Shown: positions 8,102-16,891, counted from the stretch's first letter. The stretch: 64,000 nucleotides of DNA from Archangium violaceum (GCF_016859125.1 NZ_CP069338.1:8121001-8185000), one strand, 5' to 3'. Translations and numbers: made by a program. Notes: generated from the sequence alone by a model not told the origin.

Positions 8102-10590
8102 ACGAGCGTTACGAGCCGCAGGAAATCGAGCAGAAGTGGCAGACCCGTTGGGAAGAGGCGGGCGTGTTCAGGGCGGGCAAACGCCCGGGAGCCCCGAAGA
8201 AGTACATCCTCGAGATGCTGCCGTACCCCAGCGGCAAGATGCACATGGGGCACGTGCGCAACTACCTCATCGGAGACGTCTACGCGCGCTTCTTCCTGAT
8301 GCGGGGCTATGACGTGCTGCACCCGATGGGTTGGGACGCCTTCGGTCTGCCGGCGGAGAACGCGGCCATCAAGGACGGCGTGCACCCCGAGGTGCGCACC
8401 CAGGAGAACATCGACTCCTTCAAGAAGGAGATCCGCTCGCTGGGCTACAGCTACGACTGGACCCGCGAGGTCAACACCAGCAAGCCCGAGTACTACCGCT
8501 GGAACCAGTGGTTCTTCATCCAGATGTTGGAGCGTGGGCTGGTCTATCGCCGCTTCAGCAAGGTGAACTGGTGCACGGGCTGCCTCACCGTCATCGCCAA
8601 CGAGCAGGTGAAGGAGGGCGTGTGCGAGCGGTGCGAGTCGCCGGTGGTGGACAAGGAGCAGCCCGAGTGGGCCTTCCGCATCACGAAGTACTCGCAGGAG
8701 CTGCTGGACGGGCTGGACGAGCTGAAGGAGTGGCCCGAGCGCATCACCTCGATGCAGCGCAACTGGATCGGCCGCTCCGAGGGCGTGGAGGCGGACTTCT
8801 CCGTCCAGGGCAGTGACGCGCGCATCCGCGTCTTCACCACGCGTGTGGACACCATCTACGGTTGCACCTACGTGGTGCTGGCGCCGGACCACAAGCTGGT
8901 GGCTCAGGTGACCACGCCCGCGCAGCGCGCCGAGGTGGACGCCTTCGTGAAGAAGATGGCCGCCATCTCCAAGATGGACCGCACCGCCGAGGGAGCGACG
9001 AAGGAGGGCGTCTTCACCGGGGCCCACGCCATCAACCCCTTCACCGGCCAGCCGGTGCCCATCTGGATCGCCAACTTCGTGCTGTCCGACTATGGCACGG
9101 GCGCGGTGATGAGCGTGCCGGCGCACGACGAGCGCGACTTCGAGTTCGCGCGCAAGTACGGCCTGCCCGTGAAGGTGGTGGTGCAGCCGGCCTCGGGGGA
9201 CAAGCTGCCCGCGGGTGACGCATTGGAGGCGGCCTACACCGAGTACGGCGTGCTGGTGGACTCGGGCGAGTACACGGGCCTGTCCTCGGCCGATGCGCGC
9301 AAGAAGATGGGCGAGAAGCTGAAGGCCGAGGGCCGAGGCGAGCCCAAGGTGACGTACCGCCAGAAGGACTGGGGCTTCAGCCGCCAGCGCTACTGGGGCA
9401 CGCCCATCCCCATCATCTACTGCGACAAGTGCGACCCCGAGCGCCGGGGCCAGCCCGTGCCGTTGGAGCAGCTGCCGGTGGTCCTGCCGAAGATCGACAC
9501 CCAGGCGGTGCTGACGGGCAAGGGCGAGCCGCCGCTGGCCAAGGTGCCCTCGTGGGTGGAGACCACCTGCCCCAAGTGCTCGGGCCCCGCCCGGCGCGAG
9601 GCGGAGACGATGGACACGTTCGTCGACTCCTGCTGGTACTTCGCGCGCTACCTGTCGCCGCATTTCGATCAGGCGCCCTTCGATCCGAAGGAGGCCCAGC
9701 GCTGGCTGCCGGTGGACGTGTACGTGGGTGGCCCCGAGCACGCGGTGATGCACCTGCTGTACTTCCGGTTCTGGACCCGCGTGATGAAGCTGCTGGGGCT
9801 GAGCCCGGTGGACGAGCCCGTCACGCGTCTGGTGACGCAGGGCATCGTCAACGGCCCGGACGGGCGGAAGATGTCCAAGCGCTGGGGCAACGTGGTGGCG
9901 CCGTCCTCCATCGTGGCCAAGTACGGCGCGGACACCGCGCGCACCTACGTGATGTTCGCTGGCCCTCCCGAGCGTGACTTCGACTGGTCCGACGATCAGG
10001 TGGAGGGCGCCTTCCGCTTCCTCAAGCGGGTGTGGACGCTGGCCGTCCAGCATCAGGGGGTGGCGGGGGCCACGCATGACGGGGCCTTCGAGGGCAAGGC
10101 GCTGGAGATCCGCCGCGCGGCGCACAAGTGCCTGAAGCGGGTAGGGGAGGCCATCGAGCGCCTGTCCTTCAACACCGCGATCGCCGGTGCCATGGAGTAC
10201 GTGAACGCGCTGTACGCGCTGGGCACGCCGGAGACGCCCGCGGAGAAGGCCGCCATGGCCGAGGCCGTGCGGATGTTGACGGTGGTGCTGACGCCGTTCG
10301 CCCCACACCTGTCCGACGAGATCGCCGAGGCCTACGGCGCCAGGGACTTCGTCGTCTCGCAGGGCTGGCCGGAGTTCGATCCGGCGCTGGTGGTGGACGA
10401 CGTGATTCCGTACGCGGTGCAGGTGAACGGCAAGCTGCGCGCGGAGATCCGCGTGCCGGCGGACGCGGCGGAGGCGGACGTGAGGGCCGCGGCCGAAGGA
10501 GACGAGCGGGTGAAGGCGGCCATGGCGGGCAAGACGCTGCGCAAGCTCGTCTTCGTGCCCAAGCGTCTGGTGAACTTCGTCGTTGGCTGA
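8092..10590 (+). CDS. leuS: Leucyl-tRNA synthetase
   Basis: An 832-residue class I aminoacyl-tRNA synthetase, near the usual bacterial length (about 820-870). The HIGH signature is HMGH at about 51-54 in PYPSGKMHMGH, and the KMSKS signature is KMSKR at about 593-597. The editing (CP1) domain lies between, and a zinc-type CxxC segment (CDKCDPERRG) is present. The C-terminal anticodon-binding helices and the small end domain finish the protein. The ATG at 8092 or 8098 is likely; a GTG at 8041 would add unconserved residues. The upstream leader carries an inverted repeat described separately. Confidence 0.97.
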   Translation: MAMNERYEPQEIEQKWQTRWEEAGVFRAGKRPGAPKKYILEMLPYPSGKMHMGHVRNYLIGDVYARFFLMRGYDVLHPMGWDAFGLPAENAAIKDGVHPEVRTQENIDSFKKEIRSLGYSYDWTREVNTSKPEYYRWNQWFFIQMLERGLVYRRFSKVNWCTGCLTVIANEQVKEGVCERCESPVVDKEQPEWAFRITKYSQELLDGLDELKEWPERITSMQRNWIGRSEGVEADFSVQGSDARIRVFTTRVDTIYGCTYVVLAPDHKLVAQVTTPAQRAEVDAFVKKMAAISKMDRTAEGATKEGVFTGAHAINPFTGQPVPIWIANFVLSDYGTGAVMSVPAHDERDFEFARKYGLPVKVVVQPASGDKLPAGDALEAAYTEYGVLVDSGEYTGLSSADARKKMGEKLKAEGRGEPKVTYRQKDWGFSRQRYWGTPIPIIYCDKCDPERRGQPVPLEQLPVVLPKIDTQAVLTGKGEPPLAKVPSWVETTCPKCSGPARREAETMDTFVDSCWYFARYLSPHFDQAPFDPKEAQRWLPVDVYVGGPEHAVMHLLYFRFWTRVMKLLGLSPVDEPVTRLVTQGIVNGPDGRKMSKRWGNVVAPSSIVAKYGADTARTYVMFAGPPERDFDWSDDQVEGAFRFLKRVWTLAVQHQGVAGATHDGAFEGKALEIRRAAHKCLKRVGEAIERLSFNTAIAGAMEYVNALYALGTPETPAEKAAMAEAVRMLTVVLTPFAPHLSDEIAEAYGARDFVVSQGWPEFDPALVVDDVIPYAVQVNGKLRAEIRVPADAAEADVRAAAEGDERVKAAMAGKTLRKLVFVPKRLVNFVVG

Positions 10591-10623
10591 GACGGGGGCC
10601 CGGTGCCGACCGAGGTTCTCGTC

Positions 10624-11184
10624 ATGTGCACGCGGTGCGGCCGTCCTCAGCGGGCCGGGGTGGGCCGCTGCGCCGCGTGTGGCGCCGCGCTGCCGGATGC
10701 TCCCCTGCCCCTGAGGACGGGCTCCCCGGCGGGCCCGTTCCTCTCGGCGGAGCTCGCGGGCGGGCGTGTGCTCGTCGGTGAGGGCAACCGGCTCTCCTTC
10801 CGCCCGGGCGCCTCCGCCACGCCCTTCCTCTTCGAGTTGCCGGGCCTGCGCCGGCTCTCCCTGGTGCACCGGCCGCGCTACGAGGCCCTGGCCCTCACGG
10901 TGGGGGCGCTCGGGGTGCTGCCCTTCGTTCCAGGGGTGCCGGCGCGGGTGCTGCTCGGTCTGCTGGCCCTGGTGGGCGTGGCCCTCGCGCTCCTGGTGCG
11001 GCGCTACACGCTCGTCCTGGACTCGGGCCAGGAGGAGACGCGCTGGGATCTGGGTCCCGTGCGGCGGGGCTCTCCCATGGAGCTGCGGGTACGGACCGCC
11101 TGGCGCACTCTCACGGACGTGGTTCGCGCGCGCGGCATCGAGGTGCGAGAGCCCTCTTCGGAGGGGACTCCCCCTCGCGCTTGA
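10624..11184 (+). CDS. Hypothetical membrane protein with N-terminal zinc ribbon
   Basis: A 186-residue protein. MCTRCGRPQ and CAACG at the N-terminus make two CxxC pairs spaced as in zinc ribbons. Two hydrophobic helices follow in the middle (ALALTVGALGVLPFVPG and VLLGLLALVGVALALLV), then a polar C-terminal strand-rich region. The ATG at 10624 is preferred because GAGG lies 8 bases upstream and the ribbon starts immediately; a GTG at 10603 is possible. It sits between leuS and the LptE-like gene in the same direction. No function is recognised. Confidence 0.7.
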   Translation: MCTRCGRPQRAGVGRCAACGAALPDAPLPLRTGSPAGPFLSAELAGGRVLVGEGNRLSFRPGASATPFLFELPGLRRLSLVHRPRYEALALTVGALGVLPFVPGVPARVLLGLLALVGVALALLVRRYTLVLDSGQEETRWDLGPVRRGSPMELRVRTAWRTLTDVVRARGIEVREPSSEGTPPRA

Positions 11185-11208
11185 CCGCCGGGCTCGCGCC
11201 GCTACTGT
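11181..11208 (+). promoter_or_regulatory. Promoter of the lptE-like gene, probably giving a leaderless mRNA
   Basis: TTGACC at 11181-11186, a 16-base spacer, and TACTGT at 11203-11208 form a sigma-70-type pair. The ATG at 11216 follows the -10 hexamer by 7 bases, so transcription would start at or next to the initiation codon. No Shine-Dalgarno is visible. The -35 lies over the 3' end of the upstream gene. Confidence 0.5.
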
Positions 11209-11215
11209 GGGCGCC

Positions 11216-11758
11216 ATGTCCCGGATGCGCGTGGTGGGGTGGGTCCTCTTGTTGTCGGGTCTCGGGTGCGGCTACCGCTTCGCGCCGGGGGGCGCGGGGT
11301 TGCCCGAGGGCGTGCGTTCGGTGTGCGCGCCCGTCTTCCGCAACGACACGGCCGAGCCGGCCCTGGCGCAGCTCTTCACCCAGAACTTCCGTCAGGAGTT
11401 GCTGCGCGCCGGAGTGCTCGGCGGTGGCGGGGCCTGTGAGGCCTCCGTGGAGGGGATTGTCGTGGGGGTGAGCAGCGGGCCCACCAACACCGCGGATCCC
11501 TTCTTTCAGCCGGACGCGCAGGGCACCGTCCCACGGATCGCCAGCTACCGGGCTTCCGCGACGGTGGTGCTGCGGCTGATGCGGGATGGACGGCTCCTGT
11601 CGGAGACGACGGTCTCCGGCTCCGAGGACTTCCTTCCGGGCACGACGAACGTGTCCGGCGATGTCCTGGAGGTCGAGGCCAACCGTCAGGCCGCGCTCCA
11701 TCGTCTCTCGGAGACGCTGATGCGCGAGGGCTACGAACGGTTGGCCACCAGCTGGTGA
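11216..11758 (+). CDS. lptE: LptE-like LPS-assembly lipoprotein
   Basis: A 180-residue lipoprotein. The signal peptide ends in the lipobox LSGLGC with Cys about 18, followed at once by GYRF, the GY(R/H)F start typical of LptE. LptE plugs the LptD barrel that inserts LPS in the outer membrane. Strings such as VRSVCAPVFRNDT, LAQLFTQNFRQEL and LSETTVSGSEDF fit the family's alternating strands and helices. It is isolated from the lipid A genes 23 kb downstream but functionally linked to them. Start at the ATG at 11216, probably leaderless. Confidence 0.85.
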   Translation: MSRMRVVGWVLLLSGLGCGYRFAPGGAGLPEGVRSVCAPVFRNDTAEPALAQLFTQNFRQELLRAGVLGGGGACEASVEGIVVGVSSGPTNTADPFFQPDAQGTVPRIASYRASATVVLRLMRDGRLLSETTVSGSEDFLPGTTNVSGDVLEVEANRQAALHRLSETLMREGYERLATSW

Positions 11759-11770
11759 GCGTCGCGAGGA

Positions 11771-12046
11771 CTACTTCGCGGCGGCCTTGGCGCGGTTGGC
11801 GGCCCTGGCGAGCCGGGAGATGCGGCGCGAGGCGGCGCGCTTGTGGATGACGCCCTTGGACGCGGCCTTGTTGATGGTGCGGGTAGCGGCCTTGAGGGCA
11901 TCGCCGCTCTTCGCCGCGTCCTTGGTGGTGAGGGTGTCGCGCAGGTTCTTGACGGCGTCCTTCACGGTGGTGCGGACGTTGACGTTGCGCGCGCGGCGCT
12001 TCTGGGCCTGGCGGTTACGCTTCTCTGCAGACTTGGTGTTGGCCAA
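11771..12046 (-). CDS. rpsT: 30S ribosomal protein S20
   Basis: A 91-residue, Lys/Arg/Ala-rich three-helix protein that binds 16S rRNA early in 30S assembly. The start MANTKSAEKRNRQAQKRRARN is the standard S20 opening, and KGVIHKRAASRRISRL is the standard C-terminal signature. The initiation codon is TTG (CAA on the plus strand at 12044-12046), with GGAG about 6 bases upstream. S20 genes of other bacteria, including E. coli, also use UUG, which is linked there to autoregulation. It is convergent with the lptE-like gene. Confidence 0.97.
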   Translation of the reverse strand: MANTKSAEKRNRQAQKRRARNVNVRTTVKDAVKNLRDTLTTKDAAKSGDALKAATRTINKAASKGVIHKRAASRRISRLARAANRAKAAAK

Positions 12047-12084
12047 GGTGATCTCCAGCTTACTTCTGTGGAAAAGAGGCGCCG

Positions 12085-12113
12085 TACCTACTTCGGCGTC
12101 TACCGAGCGTCAA
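12085..12113 (-). promoter_or_regulatory. Predicted rpsT promoter
   Basis: On the minus strand, TTGACG (12113-12108), a 17-base spacer and TAGGTA (12090-12085) sit upstream of the rpsT TTG start, giving a leader of about 30 bases. The -10 form TAGGTA recurs in front of the gene at 26624. Confidence 0.45.
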
Positions 12114-12159
12114 GGCTTGCGTGATCCGTGCCACGATCTGGACGCCCGAGATGCATCAA

Positions 12160-13338
12160 TCAGTGGCCTCCGAAGGCATATTCCCAACGGAGGCCGGCGG
12201 GATCCTGGAAGAAGAACCGGCCAGTGCCCCCGGATCCCTCCAACACGCTTCCGGGCGAGCCGCTCTCCAGGAGGGTACGCAGCCGCTCCACCGCCGCCGC
12301 CGAGGGGGCCCCGAAGGTGAAGGTGGCGGGGGAGGGGGCGCTGGAGCCCTGGGTGAAGACGAGCCGGTACAGCCCGTCGCTGTAGCTCGCCTCCTCGGCG
12401 CTCCCCCGCTCCGCGCTCCAACCGAGGAGCGGGGCGGTCCTGTCCCAGAAGGCCCTCTGGGCGGCCAGGTCCGTCACGGGCAGGCGCAGCGCCACCAGGG
12501 GCGCGCGGGGGACGCGGGTAGGGGGCGGTAGGGCCTTCTCCACCACCTTGGCGGCCTGCCAATGGCGCTCCATGTGCTCGAGCGTGGCCTCGCCCAGGGG
12601 AACACCCTCGGCGCGCAGGGCGGATTCGATGTGCTGGAAGCGCGTGGTGAAGCGGCGGATGGCCATCCGCAGCGCGTCCTCGGCGGGCGTCTGGAGGAAG
12701 CGCGCGAGGTTGGCCAGGGAGAAGAGGACATCGCCCAGCTCGTGCTCCAGCTCGTCCCGGTTCCCCGAGGCGATGGCCTCGTCCAGCTCCCCGAGCTCCT
12801 CGTACAGCTTGGCGCGCACCTCCTGGATGCCGGGCCAGTCGAACCCGATGCGGCTGGCCTTCTCCGTGAGGCGCTCGGCGCGCAGCAGGGCCGGGGCGCC
12901 CGTGGGCACGCCATCGAGCACGGAGCCCTCGTGGCCCGTCTTCTTCTTGCGCTCCTCGGCCTTCAGCTTCGCCCAGTTGGCCAGCGGCTGTGGGCTTCCG
13001 TCCGCCTGCTTCTCCCCGAAGACATGGGGGTGGCGGCTGGTGAGCTTGTCGCTGATCGCCCGGGCCACGTCCGCCATGGAGAACTCCCCCAGCTCCTCCG
13101 CGAGCCGGGCGTGGAAGACGATCTGGAAGAGCAGATCCCCCAACTCCTCACCCAGCGGGCGCCAGGGGCCTCCCTCGGCCACCCGATCCATCTCGTCGAG
13201 CACCTCGAAGGCTTCCTCGGCCAGGTAGGGCCGCAACGAGCGCAGATCCTGCTCCCTGTCCCACGGGCAGCCGTCCTCCGAGCGGAGACGGGCCATGATT
13301 CCCATCAGCCTGTCCAATTGCTCCCCTGCTGCACTCAT
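12160..13338 (-). CDS. mazG: MazG nucleoside triphosphate pyrophosphohydrolase fused to a C-terminal VOC domain
   Basis: A 392-residue protein. Residues 1-270 are a full tandem MazG: CPWDREQ, YLAEEAFEVLDEM, LGEELGDLLFQIVFHARLAEE in the first half, and KLYEELGELDEAI with LEHELGDVLFSLANLARFL in the second. These supply the EExxE...ExxD metal sites for hydrolysing noncanonical NTPs or ppGpp to monophosphates. After a Pro-rich linker (PPPTRVPRAP), residues 281-392 form a glyoxalase/VOC-like module (VALRLPVTDLAAQRAFWDRT...GTGRFFFQDPAGLRWEY). The usual MazG length is about 260-280, so the tail is an addition. The ATG at 13338 has AGAGGAAA upstream. Confidence 0.92.
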   Translation of the reverse strand: MSAAGEQLDRLMGIMARLRSEDGCPWDREQDLRSLRPYLAEEAFEVLDEMDRVAEGGPWRPLGEELGDLLFQIVFHARLAEELGEFSMADVARAISDKLTSRHPHVFGEKQADGSPQPLANWAKLKAEERKKKTGHEGSVLDGVPTGAPALLRAERLTEKASRIGFDWPGIQEVRAKLYEELGELDEAIASGNRDELEHELGDVLFSLANLARFLQTPAEDALRMAIRRFTTRFQHIESALRAEGVPLGEATLEHMERHWQAAKVVEKALPPPTRVPRAPLVALRLPVTDLAAQRAFWDRTAPLLGWSAERGSAEEASYSDGLYRLVFTQGSSAPSPATFTFGAPSAAAVERLRTLLESGSPGSVLEGSGGTGRFFFQDPAGLRWEYAFGGH

Positions 13339-13430
13339 GGTTTCCTCTTCTCTCCGAGCAAGCGGGCTCCCTGTAACATGAGGAAACCACTGGAGGGACG
13401 TGACAACTTCCGTGTGGGTTGCCCGTCGCC

Positions 13431-13436
13431 TATCAT
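13431..13436 (+). promoter_or_regulatory. Possible -10 box of the TPR membrane protein gene
   Basis: TATCAT at 13431-13436 matches the -10 consensus in five of six positions and lies 11 bases before the ATG at 13448. No convincing -35 is present at 16-18 bases. The resulting leader would be only a few bases long. Confidence 0.3.
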
Positions 13437-13447
13437 CGGGACCCTGA

Positions 13448-15697
13448 ATGTCGCGCCTCCCCCTGTTGCGCTTCCTGCCGCTGCTGCTGTGCCTCACGTT
13501 GTGGATGCCCGTGCGTCAGGCGCATGCGCAGAAGTCCAAGCGCCAGACGCCTCCACCCGCATCCGCGGCACAGCGGCCCGGGTACCAGGATCCTTCGATG
13601 TTGGAGCCGGAGGAGATGGCGGTCGATCCCGCGGAGGAGATGACCGACGACTCCGTCTACGAGGAGGAGGAAGAAGACACCTCGCGTGCCGGCCGCGGCA
13701 AGAAGCGCAAGGGCAAGTCGCGGGACGACGACGCGGCCGAGGAGGAGGCCGCGCGGCCCGAGGCCCAGCCGGAGACGCCCGCCGCCGTCGAGGTTCAGCT
13801 TCGCCCGCAGCCGCCCGCCCCGCCTCCCGTGGTGCGACCTCCTCCGCCGGCCATCCTCACCCCGCGCATCACCGACGCGGATCTGCAGGCCGCCTGGGAC
13901 AAGTGGCAGAATGCGGTGGCCGCGCTGGACATGGAAGCGGCCCGGAAGGCCCAGCAGGAGCTGGTGTCGCTCAAGGACGATGTGGCGGCCCTGGACATGG
14001 AGGCGCTCAGCATCGGCTTCATCCGGGCGGCCGAGGGGCGGCGCAAGGCCAATGATTCGGCCGGCGCGCTGCAGTTGGTGGAGCACGCGGTGTCGCTCTC
14101 GCCGAACCTGCCCTATGCGCGGCTCGCGCTCGCCGAGGCCTACGCCCGTCGCTCGCCTGGAGACGTGGGCGCGTACTCGCAGGAGATCAAGGCCGCGATC
14201 TCGGTGCTGCTGAAGGATCCCCGCTACCGGCGCCCGGCGCTGGCGGACCTCGGGGCGGTGCTCCTGGTGGCGCTGCTGGCCACGGTGACGGTGGTGGTGG
14301 GCGTGCTCTTCCTGCGGTGGGCGCGCTTCTTCCTCCATGACTTCCACCACCTCTTCCCCCGTGCGGCGGCCCGGTGGCAGTCGGCGGCCCTGGCGGTGCT
14401 GCTGCTGATCGGCACACCGCTGGCGCTGCGGCTGGGCCTGGTGCCCGTGTTGCTCATCCTGCTGGCGTCGGTGGCCGTGTACCTCACCCTGGCGGAGCGG
14501 GCGGTGGCGGTGGTGCTGCTGGTGGCGGCGGCGTTCGTGCCGTTCGCCGCCGGGAAGATCGCCCAGTCGTCGATCTTCGCTGGGACGGTGGCCGAGGACA
14601 TCTACATCCTGGAGCGGGGTGGGCTCGCCGCCGAGCCGGTGGCGGAGCGGGTGCGAGCACGGCACGAGAAGAAGCAGGCCGACTTCGCGGAGTTGTACGC
14701 GCTCGGGCGCTTCGAGGCCCGCCGCGGCCTGATGGAGGAGGCCATCGCCCACTACAAGGCGGCGGCGGCCCTGCGCGCCGGGCACGCGGGGCTGATGACC
14801 AACCTCGCCAACGCGATGCTGGCCACGGGTGACACGGACGGGGCGGCGCGCCTCTATGCCGAGGCCTCGGCGGCGGACCCGGGACTGGCCGCTCCCGCCT
14901 TCAACCTGGCCGAGGTGTACCGCCGCCGCGCCGCCGTGGCTCCGGACTCGGAGATCGGCTCGGAGAACCAGAAGGCGCGCGATGCGCTCGGCGCCGCGCA
15001 GCGCCTGGATGGATCCCTCCTGATGTGGCAGCGCCCGCCGGATGATCGCCTGCTGATGAACCGGCTGTTGATCAGCCCGCCGCTCGCCGAGGCGGACCTG
15101 CCGGTGACCGAGGAGACCCGGAAGGCGGAGCAGGAGGCCGCGGAGCGGGTGGAGGGCCAGTTGTCGCGCCGGTTGCTCGGGGGCGGCTCGGGGCTCACCG
15201 CCTGGGGCCTGCCGGTGCTGGGCTCGCTGTTCGTCTTCGCGCTCGGCTTCGCGGGCAGGTCGTTCAAGGCCTCGCGCGAGTGCGAGAAGTGCGGCCGTCC
15301 GGTGTGCCGCCGGTGCGACAAGGAGCTGGGCGTGGCCAGCAAGATGTGCGCCCAGTGCGTCAACGTCTTCTCGCGCAAGGGCGCGGTGGAGGCTCGCGTC
15401 CGGGCCCGCAAGCAGATCGAAATCGAGCGCAACCGCCGGTGGGAGAGCGGCGTGTCCTACGTCTTCGGCGCGCTGGTGTCCGGCGCGGGCCACGTGTTCC
15501 AGGGGCTCCCGGTGCGCGGCGCCATCTACGCCTTCTTCTTCCTCTTCGCGGTGTCTGGCGTGCTGCTGCGCTCCGGGGTGCTGCGCGCGCCCTATGGCGA
15601 GGTGCCGCTGTATCTCAAGCTGGCCCCGCTGCTGCTCCTTCTCATTCCCCTCCACCTTTTGACGTTGCGCGGGCTGTACCGCCGCCAGAACGAGTAG
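13448..15697 (+). CDS. TPR-repeat membrane protein with a zinc-binding cysteine cluster
   Basis: A 749-residue envelope protein of unknown function. A cleavable-looking signal (LPLLRFLPLLLCLTLWMPVRQAHA) is followed by a low-complexity Pro/Glu/Lys region. Three or four membrane helices lie around residues 260-375. A TPR region (YALGRFEARRGLMEEAIAHYKAAAALRAGHAGLMTNLANAMLATGDTDGAARLYAEA, about 420-510) follows. Another helix precedes CEKCGRPVCRRCDKELGVASKMCAQC (about 612-637), a B-box-like cluster that probably binds zinc. Two more helices end the protein. It is followed after 12 bases by a PATAN protein, so the two are probably co-transcribed. Confidence 0.8.
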   Translation: MSRLPLLRFLPLLLCLTLWMPVRQAHAQKSKRQTPPPASAAQRPGYQDPSMLEPEEMAVDPAEEMTDDSVYEEEEEDTSRAGRGKKRKGKSRDDDAAEEEAARPEAQPETPAAVEVQLRPQPPAPPPVVRPPPPAILTPRITDADLQAAWDKWQNAVAALDMEAARKAQQELVSLKDDVAALDMEALSIGFIRAAEGRRKANDSAGALQLVEHAVSLSPNLPYARLALAEAYARRSPGDVGAYSQEIKAAISVLLKDPRYRRPALADLGAVLLVALLATVTVVVGVLFLRWARFFLHDFHHLFPRAAARWQSAALAVLLLIGTPLALRLGLVPVLLILLASVAVYLTLAERAVAVVLLVAAAFVPFAAGKIAQSSIFAGTVAEDIYILERGGLAAEPVAERVRARHEKKQADFAELYALGRFEARRGLMEEAIAHYKAAAALRAGHAGLMTNLANAMLATGDTDGAARLYAEASAADPGLAAPAFNLAEVYRRRAAVAPDSEIGSENQKARDALGAAQRLDGSLLMWQRPPDDRLLMNRLLISPPLAEADLPVTEETRKAEQEAAERVEGQLSRRLLGGGSGLTAWGLPVLGSLFVFALGFAGRSFKASRECEKCGRPVCRRCDKELGVASKMCAQCVNVFSRKGAVEARVRARKQIEIERNRRWESGVSYVFGALVSGAGHVFQGLPVRGAIYAFFFLFAVSGVLLRSGVLRAPYGEVPLYLKLAPLLLLLIPLHLLTLRGLYRRQNE

Positions 15698-15709
15698 GCC
15701 GGAACGACG

Positions 15710-16891
15710 ATGGCCCTCACGGGAACGCTCAAGGACTTCGGCATCGCGGACATCCTGCAGCTCATCGGGCAGCAGCAGAAGACCGGTGTGCTGTACCTCA
15801 AGAGCAAGGATCAGGATGTCCAGGTCTTCTTCCGGGACGGCAACATCGTCCGTGCCGAGAGCATCACCCGGAAGAAGAAGGACCTCATCGGCAACATGCT
15901 GGTGCGGGCCGAGCTCATCACCGAGCAGCAGCTCGAGAGCGCGCTGGAGACGCAGAAGCGCACCCTCAAGCGGCTCGGCGACGTGCTCACCTCCACCGGT
16001 GCCATCTCCGCCCAGAAGCTCAAGCAGATGATGCAACTCCAGGTGACGGAGACCCTCTACGGGCTCTTCTCCTGGAAGGCGGGCACCTACGAGTTCAAGC
16101 AGGAGGACGTCCAGGCGGACAGCGAGTCCATCACGCCGCTGCGTGCCGAGAGCGTGCTGATGGAAGGCTTCCGGATGGTGGACGAGTGGCCCCACGTCCG
16201 CAAGAAGCTCCCCCACGAGGCGATGACCTTCGAGCGGATCAAGGAGCTACCCGCCTCCAGGTCCCAGCCGAAGGAGGACGACTTCGACGCCGCCTTCGAC
16301 GACGCCTTCTCCGAGGAGAAGAAGGACGAGAACAAGGGCGAGTTCAAGTCCATCGGCAGCACCGAGCGTCGCGTCTACGAGCTCATCGCCCCCGGCCGCG
16401 ACGTGCGCAAGCTGGTGGACCTCAGCTGCCTGGGCGAGTTCGAGACCTGCAAGGCGCTCGTCAACCTCCTCAACCTCGAGTACATCCGCGCCCATCAGGT
16501 CTCGGGCCGGGCCTCTTCCTCGGGTGGGGCGGGTCTGATCGTCCGGGTGGGCGGCATGGTGGCCCGCGCCGTCGTCACCGTCATCGTGCTGGCCGCGCTT
16601 GGCTTCGTGGGCTCGCGCCTGCGGCCGGATACCTGGGACCTGGGCGACGACTCGGCCTCCTCGTTCGCGGACCCGGCGGCCCAGCGTCTTCTGGCGCGCG
16701 CGCAACAAGCCCGAATCGAAGCCGCACTGGAAGTGTTTCGACTGGAAAAGGGGGCCCTACCCGAGCGGCTGGATGCGCTGGTGGAGGTGGGTCTCCTACA
16801 GCGGGAGGATCTGCGCTACCCCTGGCGGGACGATTACTACTATCGCCGGACGTCAGATCGGCAGTTCATCCTCCTGTCTCCCCTGCGCTAG
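15710..16891 (+). CDS. DUF4388 (PATAN) domain protein with one membrane helix
   Basis: A 393-residue protein. The N-terminal 110 residues match the PATAN/DUF4388 pattern (MALTGTLKDFGIADILQLI, QKTGVLYLKS, VFFRDGNIVRAES, LIGNMLVRAELIT). This domain occurs in receiver and signalling proteins, many of them in deltaproteobacteria, where it is thought to bind receivers. An acidic stretch follows (DDFDAAFDDAFSEEKKDENK), then a transmembrane helix at about 278-298 (VGGMVARAVVTVIVLAALGFVGS). The C-terminal domain, with WRDDYYYRR near its end, resembles the tail of pseudopilin-like proteins. Function unknown. Confidence 0.82.
   Translation: MALTGTLKDFGIADILQLIGQQQKTGVLYLKSKDQDVQVFFRDGNIVRAESITRKKKDLIGNMLVRAELITEQQLESALETQKRTLKRLGDVLTSTGAISAQKLKQMMQLQVTETLYGLFSWKAGTYEFKQEDVQADSESITPLRAESVLMEGFRMVDEWPHVRKKLPHEAMTFERIKELPASRSQPKEDDFDAAFDDAFSEEKKDENKGEFKSIGSTERRVYELIAPGRDVRKLVDLSCLGEFETCKALVNLLNLEYIRAHQVSGRASSSGGAGLIVRVGGMVARAVVTVIVLAALGFVGSRLRPDTWDLGDDSASSFADPAAQRLLARAQQARIEAALEVFRLEKGALPERLDALVEVGLLQREDLRYPWRDDYYYRRTSDRQFILLSPLR

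Noticed and set aside
8023..11217. 1,064-codon minus-strand frame over leuS
   Set aside because: leuS signatures on the plus strand explain the region; no domain in the antisense product.
13433..16216. 927-codon minus-strand frame
   Set aside because: Shadow of the TPR and PATAN genes, with low-complexity His/Arg/Gln content.
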